Below, in pieces: positions 5,758-12,714 of a stretch of 15,158 bases of DNA; the stretch's first letter is position 1; the number at the start of each line of letters is the position of its first letter. Made by a program: the position numbers and the translations under genes. The DNA comes from an uncultured Anaerolineaceae bacterium (GTDB lineage: Bacteria; Chloroflexota; Anaerolineae; Promineifilales; Promineifilaceae). Under the pieces are notes generated by a model. It ran no database searches and had not been told where the DNA came from. It worked only from the letters and a program-made list of their open reading frames with translations. The stretch is taken from the NCBI GenBank assembly GCA_937967805.1, contig CALBTC010000104.1, forward strand, positions 1-15,158. Reading direction: 5' to 3'.

Positions 5758-7758
5758 ATGTTAACTAGAAAGCGATGGACACCATTGCTCAGCCTGGTGG
5801 CTTTGATTGCAGTAGCTCTGGCCGCCTGCCAACCCGCTTCAGAAACTGTTGAAGTGGAAGTCACACGCGTTGTCACCGAAACGATTGAAGTAGAAGGCGA
5901 GATCGTAGAAGTAACCCGCGTTGTCACCGAAACGGTGATCGAAACGGTCACTGTAGAGGATTCGCCGGAAGCAGGTGCCAAAGATCTGATCATTTGTGAC
6001 GCACAAGAACCAGACAATCTGTACATTTACGGCACATCGATGTCCGCTTCCCGTGGTGTGCAGCACGCCATTTTCACCGACGACTACACCAACCTGCCCT
6101 ATGGCTACCAGGCAGACGGCCTGGAAAAATTGCCCAACCTGGACAATGGCGACGCCGTGATCAACGTGGTGGAGGTTGCGGCCGGCACACTGGTACGGGA
6201 TGCCACCGATGCGGTTGTGCCGCTGGAAGAAGGCGTTGTTGTGGTAAATGCCGATGGTGAAGAAGTCACCTTCGACGGCACACCGGTTCCGATGGAGCAA
6301 ATGGTGGTTGATTTCACCATGAAGCAGCGGTATTGGTCAGACGGCACGCCGGTAACGGCCGCTGACTCTGTCTACAGCTTTGGCTTGAATGCAGACCCGG
6401 ACACGCCGTGGACCCGTTACGCGCTGGAGCGCACCGCCAACTATGAAGCAACCGGAGAGTTGTCCACGCGCTGGACCGGCGTGCCTGGATTCAAGGATGC
6501 CACCTACTTCCTCAACTTCTGGCGTCCCGCAACGGAACACGCCTGGAGCCAGTTCAATGCCGCCGAGCTGCTGGAAGCAGAAGCATCCAGCCGCCTGCCG
6601 ATTGGCGACGGCCCCTTCAAAATTGTGGATTGGACAGCAGGCAGCAGCATTTACCTGGAGCCAAATGAGCATTACTACCGCGCCGATGAAGGGCTGCCGT
6701 ATCTGGACAGCGTTACCTTCAAATTCGTGCCGGACACAAACCAGTTGATGGCCCAGCTGCTGGCCGGCCAATGTGACATCGGCCTGCAAAACGGGATGGA
6801 TGCCGGACAATCTCCGTTCCTGATCGAAGCAGAACAGAATGGCCTGCTGGTACCCTACTTCCAGACCGGTACTGTTTATGAGCACATCGACTTCGGTGTG
6901 GATTCGATAGATGGGTATGGCGACGACGTTGGCCGCCCGGACTGGTTCGAAGATGTCCGCGTGCGCCAGGCGATGACCATGTGTACCGATCGTCAGAGCA
7001 TGGTGGACAGCATTCTGTACGGCCGTTCTGAAGTCATTCACACTTACGTACCCAGCGTCCATCCGCTTTATCCTGATGAGTTGAACGAGTGGCCCTACGA
7101 CGTAGCCGCCGCCAACGCCTTGCTGGATGAAGCCGGCTTTGTTGATTCAGATGGCGACGGCATTCGCGAATACCCTGGTGGTCCCAACGGTGAGTTTGCC
7201 GGTGAACCATTTGCCGTCACGTTGGGCACAACCTCGGGCAACGACATGCGCCAGCAGCTGACCCAGATCTTCAAGGAAAACATGCTGGCATGTGGCATCA
7301 CCGTTGAATTGGAGTACCTGCCGGCCAGCGAATGGTTTGCCGATGGACCGGACGGACCGCTGTTTGGCCGCCGGTTTGACCTGGGCGAATTTGCCTGGCT
7401 GACCAGCGTGGAGCCTTCCTGCACTCTGTATGGTTCCTGGAACATTCCGGGGCCGCCGGAGCAGGCAGACCTGTACCCTTCTGGGTGGGGTGGCCAAAAC
7501 GAAACCGGCTGGCGCAACGAAGAATTTGACGCCGCCTGCCAGCAGGCATTAGGCTCGCTGCCGGGTACGGAAGCGTATGAAACGGCTCACAAAGAAGCCC
7601 AGATTATCTTCTCAGAGCAGGTACCGGTCATTCCGCTGTTCTTGCGGCTGAAGGTAGCAGCAACGCGGCCTGAGGTTGTCAACTTCAACATGGACGCGAC
7701 TCAGAATTCTGAGCTGTACAACAATTATGAAATTGACCTGGACATGAGTGGGTCGTAA
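5758..7758 (+). CDS. ABC-transporter solute-binding lipoprotein, family 5 (peptide/oligosaccharide type)
   Basis: The 666-residue secreted protein starts with a basic n-region, a hydrophobic core and the lipobox LAAC at 21-24, so Cys24 should be lipidated and anchor it outside the membrane. Residues 31-68 form an acidic Val/Glu/Thr linker in which VEVTRVVTET occurs twice (33-42 and 50-59). The rest resembles an SBP_bac_5 (DppA/OppA-like) domain, with the characteristic MKQRYWSDGTPVTAADSVYSF-like region near residue 188 and a core covering a large two-lobed ligand site. Such proteins deliver peptides, sugars or nickel complexes to an ABC permease. No permease or ATPase genes lie beside it, so it works with components encoded elsewhere. 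A weak Shine-Dalgarno (GGTG) is 7 bases before the ATG. It contains only one ACGGCCGT word in 2 kb, fewer than its neighbours. The substrate cannot be assigned. Confidence 0.92.
   Translation: MLTRKRWTPLLSLVALIAVALAACQPASETVEVEVTRVVTETIEVEGEIVEVTRVVTETVIETVTVEDSPEAGAKDLIICDAQEPDNLYIYGTSMSASRGVQHAIFTDDYTNLPYGYQADGLEKLPNLDNGDAVINVVEVAAGTLVRDATDAVVPLEEGVVVVNADGEEVTFDGTPVPMEQMVVDFTMKQRYWSDGTPVTAADSVYSFGLNADPDTPWTRYALERTANYEATGELSTRWTGVPGFKDATYFLNFWRPATEHAWSQFNAAELLEAEASSRLPIGDGPFKIVDWTAGSSIYLEPNEHYYRADEGLPYLDSVTFKFVPDTNQLMAQLLAGQCDIGLQNGMDAGQSPFLIEAEQNGLLVPYFQTGTVYEHIDFGVDSIDGYGDDVGRPDWFEDVRVRQAMTMCTDRQSMVDSILYGRSEVIHTYVPSVHPLYPDELNEWPYDVAAANALLDEAGFVDSDGDGIREYPGGPNGEFAGEPFAVTLGTTSGNDMRQQLTQIFKENMLACGITVELEYLPASEWFADGPDGPLFGRRFDLGEFAWLTSVEPSCTLYGSWNIPGPPEQADLYPSGWGGQNETGWRNEEFDAACQQALGSLPGTEAYETAHKEAQIIFSEQVPVIPLFLRLKVAATRPEVVNFNMDATQNSELYNNYEIDLDMSGS
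5866..5934 (+). repeat. Internal direct repeat encoding the VEVTRVVTET linker
   Basis: The 18-base word CGCGTTGTCACCGAAACG occurs at 5866-5883 and again at 5917-5934, exactly 51 bases (17 codons) apart. It encodes the duplicated linker segment of the binding lipoprotein. Slippage or duplication could change linker length here. Confidence 0.7.
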
Positions 7759-7783
7759 CGAACTTGATTAGAGAGAAAGACGC

Positions 7784-7809
7784 TGACCGGACGGTCATCC
7801 TCTTTTTTA
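7784..7809 (+). terminator. Probable intrinsic terminator after the binding-protein gene
   Basis: TGACC (7784-7788) and GGTCA (7793-7797) form a 5-bp stem with a 4-base loop, followed by TCCTCTTTTTTATT. It lies 25 bases after the stop codon and before the end of the converging STAND gene. The stem is short, so termination strength is uncertain. Confidence 0.5.
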
Positions 7810-9162
7810 TTGAGTAAAGCCGTTGTCGGAACGGCCGTTCACCTGCATACCGGGCAGTCGGGCAAACTGCTGCCGCGCCGCATGAACCACATTTGCCTTT
7901 TGCGCTTCTTCAAGGGCAAATTCCCGCATCAGTGGATGCAGATGGTAGCAGCGCCAATTGTGGTCATTGGCCTGGCCCTGTACCTGCACCAACAACAAAG
8001 TGTAGAGGCGGCGCAAAAAGCGGCGGGCGGTATGTGGCGAAACCTGGGTGACAAATGCGGCCGTTTCCGGACTAAAGGCCTGATTTTGAAAAACGGCAAG
8101 CTTCACAAAAAATTGCTTCATCTCCATTGGCAGCGAATCGTAGCCCACATGAAAGGAGAGGGAGACGCTTTGATCGTCATACGCCAGGTCGGCCAGCCTG
8201 CCCTGTTTATGGCGCAGTACGTTTAAAATATAGTCAACAGACCAGTCCGGGTCCAGGGCAAGATGGTTGGCAATAATGGCGATGGCCAGCGGCAAATGAC
8301 CCAACGCATGGGCAATTTCTTGCAGCGTCGCTTCTTCACGGTTCACAAAAGCCACGCCCAATCTGTGCCTGAACAGCGCCAGCGAATCGGGGCGGTCTTC
8401 GTCAAATAGGGCCAGTTCAATGCGCTGGATGTCAGCCGAGGCCAGCAGATCATTGCGCCGGGTGGTGATCAGTACGGTGGCTGCGCCGGTAGACGGCGGC
8501 AGCAAATGCCGCAGGTCGGCGCTGTGCCAGACGTCGTCCAGCACAAGCAGGGCACGTTTATCGGCCAGCAGTTGGCGCACAACCTGGCTGCGACTGGCAA
8601 GGTCACGATAGTGACTGACGTCCACGCCGTAAGCCTGGGCAAATGCCTGCAAGATGGCCATTGGGTCAGAACGGCCGACATCGCCCCAGAGCACGCCATC
8701 GGGGAAAAGATAGCGCGTGCGATAGGCCAGGTGAGCGGCCAGGGTGGTCTTGCCGATGCCGCCCATACCATGAATGATACAAACAGGCTGGGCGTCAGAG
8801 GTTGATAACAAAGACTCAATTTTCTGGATGATCTGTTCCCGTCCGACAAAATAAGGCAGTTCCGGGATAGCTTGAAAGGGTGCAGCACTATTCAACACAC
8901 CCTCTTTCGGGGTCTGCCTGATAGTTTCGGCGGCGTTAGCGTAGCCGGCCGCTTCCAGCAAAACGGCCGTTTCCTGATTAGTCAGGTTAAGCGCGCGGGC
9001 CAACTGCAACAGGTCTGAATGGTGGCGGGGCCGGTTCACCCGTCCATCCATCCAGCTTAGGATGGTTGTTTTGGGAACTTGTGACAGCTCGGCAAGCTGG
9101 GAGGGGATTAATCTGGCCCAAATGGCCCACCAGCACGGACTAAACCACGCAAAAAATGGCAT
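7807..9162 (-). CDS. HTH-NB-ARC STAND ATPase lacking a C-terminal sensor
   Basis: The 451-residue protein begins with an XRE-like helix-turn-helix (about residues 17-75: PSQLAELSQVPKTTILSWMD, then LLQLARALNLTNQETAVLLE). An NB-ARC ATPase follows, with VGRE at 106-109, Walker A GMGGIGKTT at 132-140, Walker B LLVLDDVW at 205-212, sensor TVLITTRR at 229-236, GLPL-like LGHLPLAI at 287-294, and a winged-helix with the MHD-like HLHPLMREFA at 407-416. STAND proteins are ATP-driven switches that oligomerise on ligand binding; bacterial ones act as regulators or in antiphage defence. Members normally carry TPR, WD40 or other repeats after the MHD motif. Here the protein stops about 35 residues later, where such repeats should begin, so it is truncated or needs a partner. 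The ATG at 9162 is preferred, since starts at 9192 or 9300 would overlap the divergent gene. Transcription is probably from inside that region. Confidence 0.87.
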   Translation of the reverse strand: MPFFAWFSPCWWAIWARLIPSQLAELSQVPKTTILSWMDGRVNRPRHHSDLLQLARALNLTNQETAVLLEAAGYANAAETIRQTPKEGVLNSAAPFQAIPELPYFVGREQIIQKIESLLSTSDAQPVCIIHGMGGIGKTTLAAHLAYRTRYLFPDGVLWGDVGRSDPMAILQAFAQAYGVDVSHYRDLASRSQVVRQLLADKRALLVLDDVWHSADLRHLLPPSTGAATVLITTRRNDLLASADIQRIELALFDEDRPDSLALFRHRLGVAFVNREEATLQEIAHALGHLPLAIAIIANHLALDPDWSVDYILNVLRHKQGRLADLAYDDQSVSLSFHVGYDSLPMEMKQFFVKLAVFQNQAFSPETAAFVTQVSPHTARRFLRRLYTLLLVQVQGQANDHNWRCYHLHPLMREFALEEAQKANVVHAARQQFARLPGMQVNGRSDNGFTQ

Positions 9163-9178
9163 TACCTGACGGGCAAGG

Positions 9179-9184
9179 TAAAAT
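9179..9184 (+). promoter_or_regulatory. Candidate -10 box for the HD-domain gene
   Basis: TAAAAT is six bases before the ATG at 9191, which would give an mRNA beginning at or next to the start codon. No convincing -35 is visible 16-18 bases upstream. A weak purine-rich AAGG at 9175-9178 is the alternative translation signal. Confidence 0.3.
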
Positions 9185-9190
9185 GACCCC

Positions 9191-9853
9191 ATGCCTAAAT
9201 CCGACAAGAAATCATCCAATAAAAAGAAACCCTGGCGTAAAACAGTCAAAAAAGCAATGAAAAAAGCAACGGAAGCCGAAGCCGAGCAGCGGTTTGGCAC
9301 GGCCGATCCGCTGTTTAACTATCGTTGGGAGCATGTAACGTCCGTCGTCACCCTGGCGCTCAAACTGGCCGAACTGACCGGGGCCGACGCTGAAGTGGTG
9401 GAAGCCGCCGCCTGGCTGCACGACGTGCGCAAGGACACGAACAACAATCATGCTCGTGAAGGCGCCAAAGCCGCCCACGAAATCCTGCCCGCCACCGATT
9501 TCCCCAAAAAGAAAATTGGCCATGTGGCCAAAGCCATTCGTTCCCACCAGGGATTGTGGCGTAAAAAGCCGCTCAAGGATTTGGAGTCACAGGTGCTGTG
9601 GGACGCCGACAAGCTGGCCAAGATTGGGCTGACGTCTCTGTTTCATTTTGTGCCGTTGATTGTGATGCAGGGAAACGGCCGTACCACTCAATCCCTCATC
9701 GACAACGCCCGCAGCAACAACGAGTGGCTGCCCAAAACGGTGGCCAGTATGCACACCGAACCGGCCCAAAAAGCCGCCAAAAAGCGTCTCAAAAGATTCA
9801 ACAAGCTGTTGAACAACCTTGAAGCCGAACTTCAAGGGGAAGATCTACAGTAG
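9191..9853 (+). CDS. HD-domain metal-dependent phosphohydrolase
   Basis: The 220-residue cytosolic protein has a lysine-rich N-terminal tail (residues 3-27) and then an HD domain. The metal-binding set can be followed: His48 in YRWEHV, the HD pair His77-Asp78 in WLHDVRKD, His119 in IRSHQG, and Asp138/Asp140 in LWDADKLAKIG. HD proteins of this size hydrolyse phosphoester or nucleotide substrates, and the closest-looking class are HDIG/YfbR/YqeK-like predicted hydrolases; the substrate is unknown. A basic tail before and a basic helix after the domain (about residues 193-206) suggest nucleic-acid or membrane contact, which is inference. It diverges from the STAND ATPase with only 28 bases between the start codons, so the two may be regulated together. 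Confidence 0.87.
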   Translation: MPKSDKKSSNKKKPWRKTVKKAMKKATEAEAEQRFGTADPLFNYRWEHVTSVVTLALKLAELTGADAEVVEAAAWLHDVRKDTNNNHAREGAKAAHEILPATDFPKKKIGHVAKAIRSHQGLWRKKPLKDLESQVLWDADKLAKIGLTSLFHFVPLIVMQGNGRTTQSLIDNARSNNEWLPKTVASMHTEPAQKAAKKRLKRFNKLLNNLEAELQGEDLQ

Positions 9854-9897
9854 GCGCGGCTACATAAAAGACCATCGTTGGTTACCAGCTCAGCGTA

Positions 9898-9919
9898 GGG
9901 AAATAGCGTGCTATTTCCC
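9898..9919. terminator. Perfect 10-bp-arm hairpin between convergent genes
   Basis: GGGAAATAGC (9898-9907), GT, GCTATTTCCC (9910-9919). It lies in the 71-base gap between the ends of the HD-domain and glycosidase genes and would form a strong hairpin in either transcript. It lacks a T-run, so it is either a factor-dependent terminator, an mRNA 3'-end stabiliser or a repeat. Confidence 0.5.
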
Positions 9920-9924
9920 CACGG

Positions 9925-11169
9925 TTAGCGGGAGGTTTTGTAGAAAAATTCGGTGACGGCCGGATGGACAAAACCAGGGCGGAAGAGGGCCTGCCATTCC
10001 CAGGTGCCGTCGTGGGCACCGCCTTCGCTGTTGGCCAGCAGCCAGTAGCTGAAGGCCAAAAAGTACGGTTCAGCATCGCGCATGTAGGTGTATTGGTAGC
10101 GAATCAGCTCCAGCTCTACGCTGCGGTCCGGACTGTAGGAGCCGCCCTCGGTGCCAATCATGGGCAGGGAACGGCCGATGTGGCTCACTACAATCTCGTT
10201 GTATTTACGGAACAGGAGGAAACCGTCAGGGTCGTCGTAGGCGCGCACGCCGTGATAGTTGTGCACCGACAGCCAGGTGCGGTTGAGCAGCGCCCCGTCC
10301 CCATTAAACTCAAGCGCCTGCAAGGTCCGCGCTAAGAAGTCGTAATGATTGTATTCACCACCGGGGCTGAGTGCACCTAAGCCGGGAAAGCCGCCGTTGG
10401 CAATCACCTGTCGCGCCGCGTTGGCCCAGGCGCGGGCGTACTGGTTGGGGTTGGCAAAGCCTTGATGGTTTTCTACGTTGACGTTTGGTTCATTGTACAG
10501 TTGGAAATAATAAACGCCCTTGGCCCGGTAATGGGCCACCATCGGCCCAATGTTGCCATCGTAGGGCAGCACGCCGGAGCGATACAGCCGCATCACCGGC
10601 ATGATGCCGTTGGCCACCAGCCGCTCCACCAGATAATCATTATCGCCAATTTGAGTGCCTTCGTTCAGGAACACGACCCATTTGATGTGCATCCGCACCG
10701 CTTCGGTCACAAAGCGATCTACCACGGCGCGATCCTGGCTGACGGTGGGAATCCAATGCATACCCCAGCCGTTGTTATTGGCCGGCACGGGGAACGCCTG
10801 GAAGGGAATCACTTCGCTCAGGCTGTATTGGCCAATCGGTTTGATGACCGGCGGGGTTGAGCCGATGGGCGTTTCGGTGGGTGTTGGAGTTGGCGTTGAG
10901 GTGGGCGTGACGGGAGTGTTGGTGGGAATGGGTAGTGGGGTGCTGGTGGCCGGCAGGCTGTCGAGCAGGCCGGTTTGGGCGAGCTGGTTGCCGGAAACGG
11001 CCGTTTCCGGCACAGGTGTAAACGTCACCGGAATCGCCGTCGATTCACCCGGCAGGGCAATCGGCTGCACCCGCGTCGGCAGCGGCTCCAGATCAAACTG
11101 AAGCCGGCAGCCCAACAACAAACTCCACACCAATAAACCAAGCCCAAAAGCCAAACGAGATCGTCTCAT
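9925..11169 (-). CDS. Lipoprotein glycoside hydrolase, clan-A-like TIM barrel
   Basis: The 414-residue protein has a signal peptide with lipobox LLGC and the predicted lipidated Cys21. A Thr/Pro-rich linker (residues 72-106, with TPTPTPTETP) leads to a catalytic domain at about 120-414. The domain shows the clan GH-A pattern: an acid/base NEP motif (Asn226-Glu227-Pro228 in QLYNEPNV) at the expected end of strand 4, and a likely nucleophile Glu341 in MIGTEGGSY at strand 7, with NYHG (304-307) in between. This points to a retaining cellulase-, mannanase- or xylosidase-type enzyme acting outside the cell on polysaccharide. The family (GH5, GH39, GH51 or a newer one) and substrate cannot be settled by reading. 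The start at 11169 gives a standard signal peptide and lies just after a good promoter. An ACGGCCGT word falls in its linker-side region. Confidence 0.82.
   Translation of the reverse strand: MRRSRLAFGLGLLVWSLLLGCRLQFDLEPLPTRVQPIALPGESTAIPVTFTPVPETAVSGNQLAQTGLLDSLPATSTPLPIPTNTPVTPTSTPTPTPTETPIGSTPPVIKPIGQYSLSEVIPFQAFPVPANNNGWGMHWIPTVSQDRAVVDRFVTEAVRMHIKWVVFLNEGTQIGDNDYLVERLVANGIMPVMRLYRSGVLPYDGNIGPMVAHYRAKGVYYFQLYNEPNVNVENHQGFANPNQYARAWANAARQVIANGGFPGLGALSPGGEYNHYDFLARTLQALEFNGDGALLNRTWLSVHNYHGVRAYDDPDGFLLFRKYNEIVVSHIGRSLPMIGTEGGSYSPDRSVELELIRYQYTYMRDAEPYFLAFSYWLLANSEGGAHDGTWEWQALFRPGFVHPAVTEFFYKTSR
10991..11010. repeat. Perfect 20-bp palindrome built around ACGGCCGT
   Basis: CCGGAAACGGCCGTTTCCGG is a perfect 20-base palindrome inside the glycosidase coding sequence, near the codons for PETAVSG. 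It extends the window's iterated ACGGCCGT word by six symmetric bases on each side, the longest symmetric copy seen. Confidence 0.85.
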
Positions 11170-11177
11170 CGACTGCC

Positions 11178-11205
11178 ATTGTAAACGATTCTCGTTTTAT
11201 GTCTA
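11178..11205 (-). promoter_or_regulatory. Sigma-70-like promoter of the glycosidase gene
   Basis: Reading the - strand, TAGACA (11205-11200) matches five of six -35 bases, and TACAAT (11183-11178) matches five of six -10 bases, with a 16-base spacer. The -10 box ends eight bases before the ATG at 11169, so transcription would start within one to three bases of the start codon, giving a leaderless or nearly leaderless mRNA. No Shine-Dalgarno site is seen. Confidence 0.55.
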
Positions 11206-11221
11206 GCAAATTTTCGGGGAA

Positions 11222-11239
11222 GTAGGAAATTTTACCTAC
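11222..11239 (-). terminator. Weak hairpin at the 3' end of the aminotransferase gene
   Basis: GTAGG (11222-11226) and CCTAC (11235-11239) pair across an 8-base loop, and the stem includes the aminotransferase stop codon. Only five pairs and no clear T-run on the - strand, so termination is doubtful. The next gene has its own promoter 40 bases on. Confidence 0.3.
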
Positions 11240-12486
11240 GCCGGCGCATCATACTCCAACGTGGCCAGCTTTACGCAGAGGGCGACCACTTCCATCGCCT
11301 GGGCCACTTCGGCTACGGGCGGGCGGCTGGGGGAGAGGCGAATGTTGCTGTTGTTGGGGTCTTTTTTATGCGGATAGGTGGCACCGGCTGGGGTGAGAGC
11401 CACACCGGCCCCTTTGGCCAGTTCCACCACGCGGTCGGCTACCGGGCAGGCGGTGTCCAGGCTGACAAAATAGCCGCCTTTGGGATTGGTCCAGGTGGCG
11501 AAACGGCCGTTGCCCAACTCCCGCGCCAACACATCCTGCACCGCCTGGAATTTCGGCCGCAGCAGAGCGGCGTGATCGCGCATCAGCCCTGCCAGCCCGT
11601 CGGGGTAACTCTCGATAAATTTAACGTGACGATACTGCTCAATCTTGTTGGGGCCAATTGATTGGAAGCCGGTTAGCCTGGTGATGTAGGCCACGTTGGC
11701 CTCGCTGCTGGCCATAAAGCCGATGCCCGCGCCGGCAAACGTGATTTTGGAGGTAGAGCCAAACAGGTAAACACGGTCCGGGTTGCCGACGGCTTCACAG
11801 GCGCGCAGCAAATTGAGCGGTTCGGCCGGTTCGTCGCTGAGGTGATGCACGCGGTAGGCGTCGTCGGCGAAGATGGTGAAGTCGGGTGCGGCCGTTTTCA
11901 TGCCGGCCAATCGTCGCACAGTCTCATCAGAGACGGTATCGCCGGTGGGATTGCTGTAGGTAGGCACAAATGTGATCCCCTTGATAGCGGGATCGGATGC
12001 GGCCAGGGCCTCGACGGCATCCATGTCCGGGCCGTCCGGCGTGATGGCCACGCTGACCATCTCAAACCCCAGGGCATCCAGCAGCGAAAAATGGCGATCA
12101 TAGCCGGGCACGGTGACGATCATTTTAGGCGATTGCTGGACCCACGGCCGTTCGCTATCTTTTAGCCCGCGCAGCAGCGCCCACATCAACGTGTTGCTCA
12201 TCAGCTTCAGGCTGGCGTTGTTGCCCACGATCATCTCTTCAGGTCGCACGCCCAGAACGGTGGCAAACAGGGCGCGCGCTTCGGGCAATCCTGCCTGCCC
12301 GCCCGGATAGTTGCGCAGGGCAATGCCGCTGGGGGTGACCAGGTCATTTTCATCCACAATGGTCAACATCGGGTTGGCTAAATCAAAATCGGCATCAGAA
12401 GGCTGGCCTCGCTGCATGTTGAGGTTAAGGTTCATCCCCTGGACAACTTTGTACTGCTCTTGTAATTGTTGTAATGTGTTCATCAT
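11236..12486 (-). CDS. PLP-dependent aminotransferase, class Ic aspartate-aminotransferase type
   Basis: The 416-residue cytosolic protein should transfer an amino group between an amino acid (probably aspartate or glutamate) and a 2-oxo acid. Fold-type I landmarks are visible: the glycine-rich start RNYPGGQAGLPEAR (58-71), GNNASLKLM (88-96), Asn179 in TYSNPTGDT, Asp208 and Tyr211 in FADDAYR, the Schiff-base Lys247 in FGSTSKITFAGAG, and a C-terminal substrate-binding Arg in NIRLSPSRP. The opening LNMQRGQPS and overall length fit the Aminotran_MocR/class Ic group, like the corynebacterial aspartate aminotransferase, despite having no DNA-binding domain. GGAG lies 5 bases before the first ATG and 8 before the second (12483), so either may be used. 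The gene is unlikely to be in an operon with the glycosidase, which has its own promoter. Confidence 0.9.
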   Translation of the reverse strand: MMNTLQQLQEQYKVVQGMNLNLNMQRGQPSDADFDLANPMLTIVDENDLVTPSGIALRNYPGGQAGLPEARALFATVLGVRPEEMIVGNNASLKLMSNTLMWALLRGLKDSERPWVQQSPKMIVTVPGYDRHFSLLDALGFEMVSVAITPDGPDMDAVEALAASDPAIKGITFVPTYSNPTGDTVSDETVRRLAGMKTAAPDFTIFADDAYRVHHLSDEPAEPLNLLRACEAVGNPDRVYLFGSTSKITFAGAGIGFMASSEANVAYITRLTGFQSIGPNKIEQYRHVKFIESYPDGLAGLMRDHAALLRPKFQAVQDVLARELGNGRFATWTNPKGGYFVSLDTACPVADRVVELAKGAGVALTPAGATYPHKKDPNNSNIRLSPSRPPVAEVAQAMEVVALCVKLATLEYDAPA

Positions 12487-12518
12487 AGTTGCTCCGTAAA
12501 CGTTTTGTTACAAAAAGA

Positions 12519-12534
12519 GGCACCGACTGGTGCC
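12519..12534 (-). promoter_or_regulatory. Terminator-like hairpin in the aminotransferase leader
   Basis: GGCACC-GACT-GGTGCC is a perfect 6-bp stem with a tetraloop. On the - strand it is followed by TCTTTTTG, the shape of an intrinsic terminator, yet it lies 33 bases before the aminotransferase start and reads toward that gene. Either it attenuates a transcript starting further upstream, or it is an operator: TTGGCA and TGTAAC on the - strand flank it 18 bases apart as a possible promoter. Confidence 0.45.
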
Positions 12535-12585
12535 AAAAGGGAGCTGAAGAGGTCGATTCAAGCAGGTGTGGGTTGGCCTTTTTTA

Positions 12586-12605
12586 GCACAAACGGCCGTC
12601 TGTGC
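12586..12605. repeat. 20-bp imperfect palindrome around ACGGCCGT
   Basis: GCACAAACGGCCGTCTGTGC: five-base arms GCACA/TGTGC flank the ACGGCCGT core, with one mismatched pair. It lies in the divergent intergenic region, one of only three intergenic copies of the iterated word. It may be an operator or a chance extension. Confidence 0.55.
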
Positions 12606-12630
12606 AACATTTCACACTAAAAACTGAATC

Positions 12631-12653
12631 ACGAATCCCACGAATGAACGAAT
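12631..12653. repeat. Triplicated ACGAAT tandem repeat
   Basis: ACGAAT occurs at 12631-12636, 12640-12645 and 12648-12653, spaced three and two bases apart. It resembles short degenerate tandem repeats common between bacterial genes. No function is evident. Confidence 0.4.
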
Positions 12654-12714
12654 ATCACAAAAAGGGTACAATTTAGGCGACCGCAACCGTCCACCATATT
12701 TGGAGAAGTAATCG

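Larger units (their letters stand above)
12487..12714. other. Divergent intergenic region, aminotransferase and S9 peptidase
   Basis: No gene is seen in these 228 bases. The region holds the 5' signals of both genes: a hairpin at 12519-12534, a palindrome at 12586-12605, a short tandem repeat at 12631-12653, and a possible + strand -10 box TACAAT (12667-12672) for the peptidase with only a weak -35 (TGAACG, 12645-12650). The peptidase has GGAG at 12702-12705, nine bases before its ATG. Confidence 0.6.

Noticed and set aside
6337..7062. A 241-codon frame antisense to the binding-protein gene
   Set aside because: It is a mirror of strong codon bias in a clearly real gene, with no recognisable domain.
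9163..9300. N-terminal extension of the STAND gene to 9300
   Set aside because: It would overlap more than 100 bases of the HD-domain gene and adds a hydrophobic stretch before the helix-turn-helix that the family lacks.
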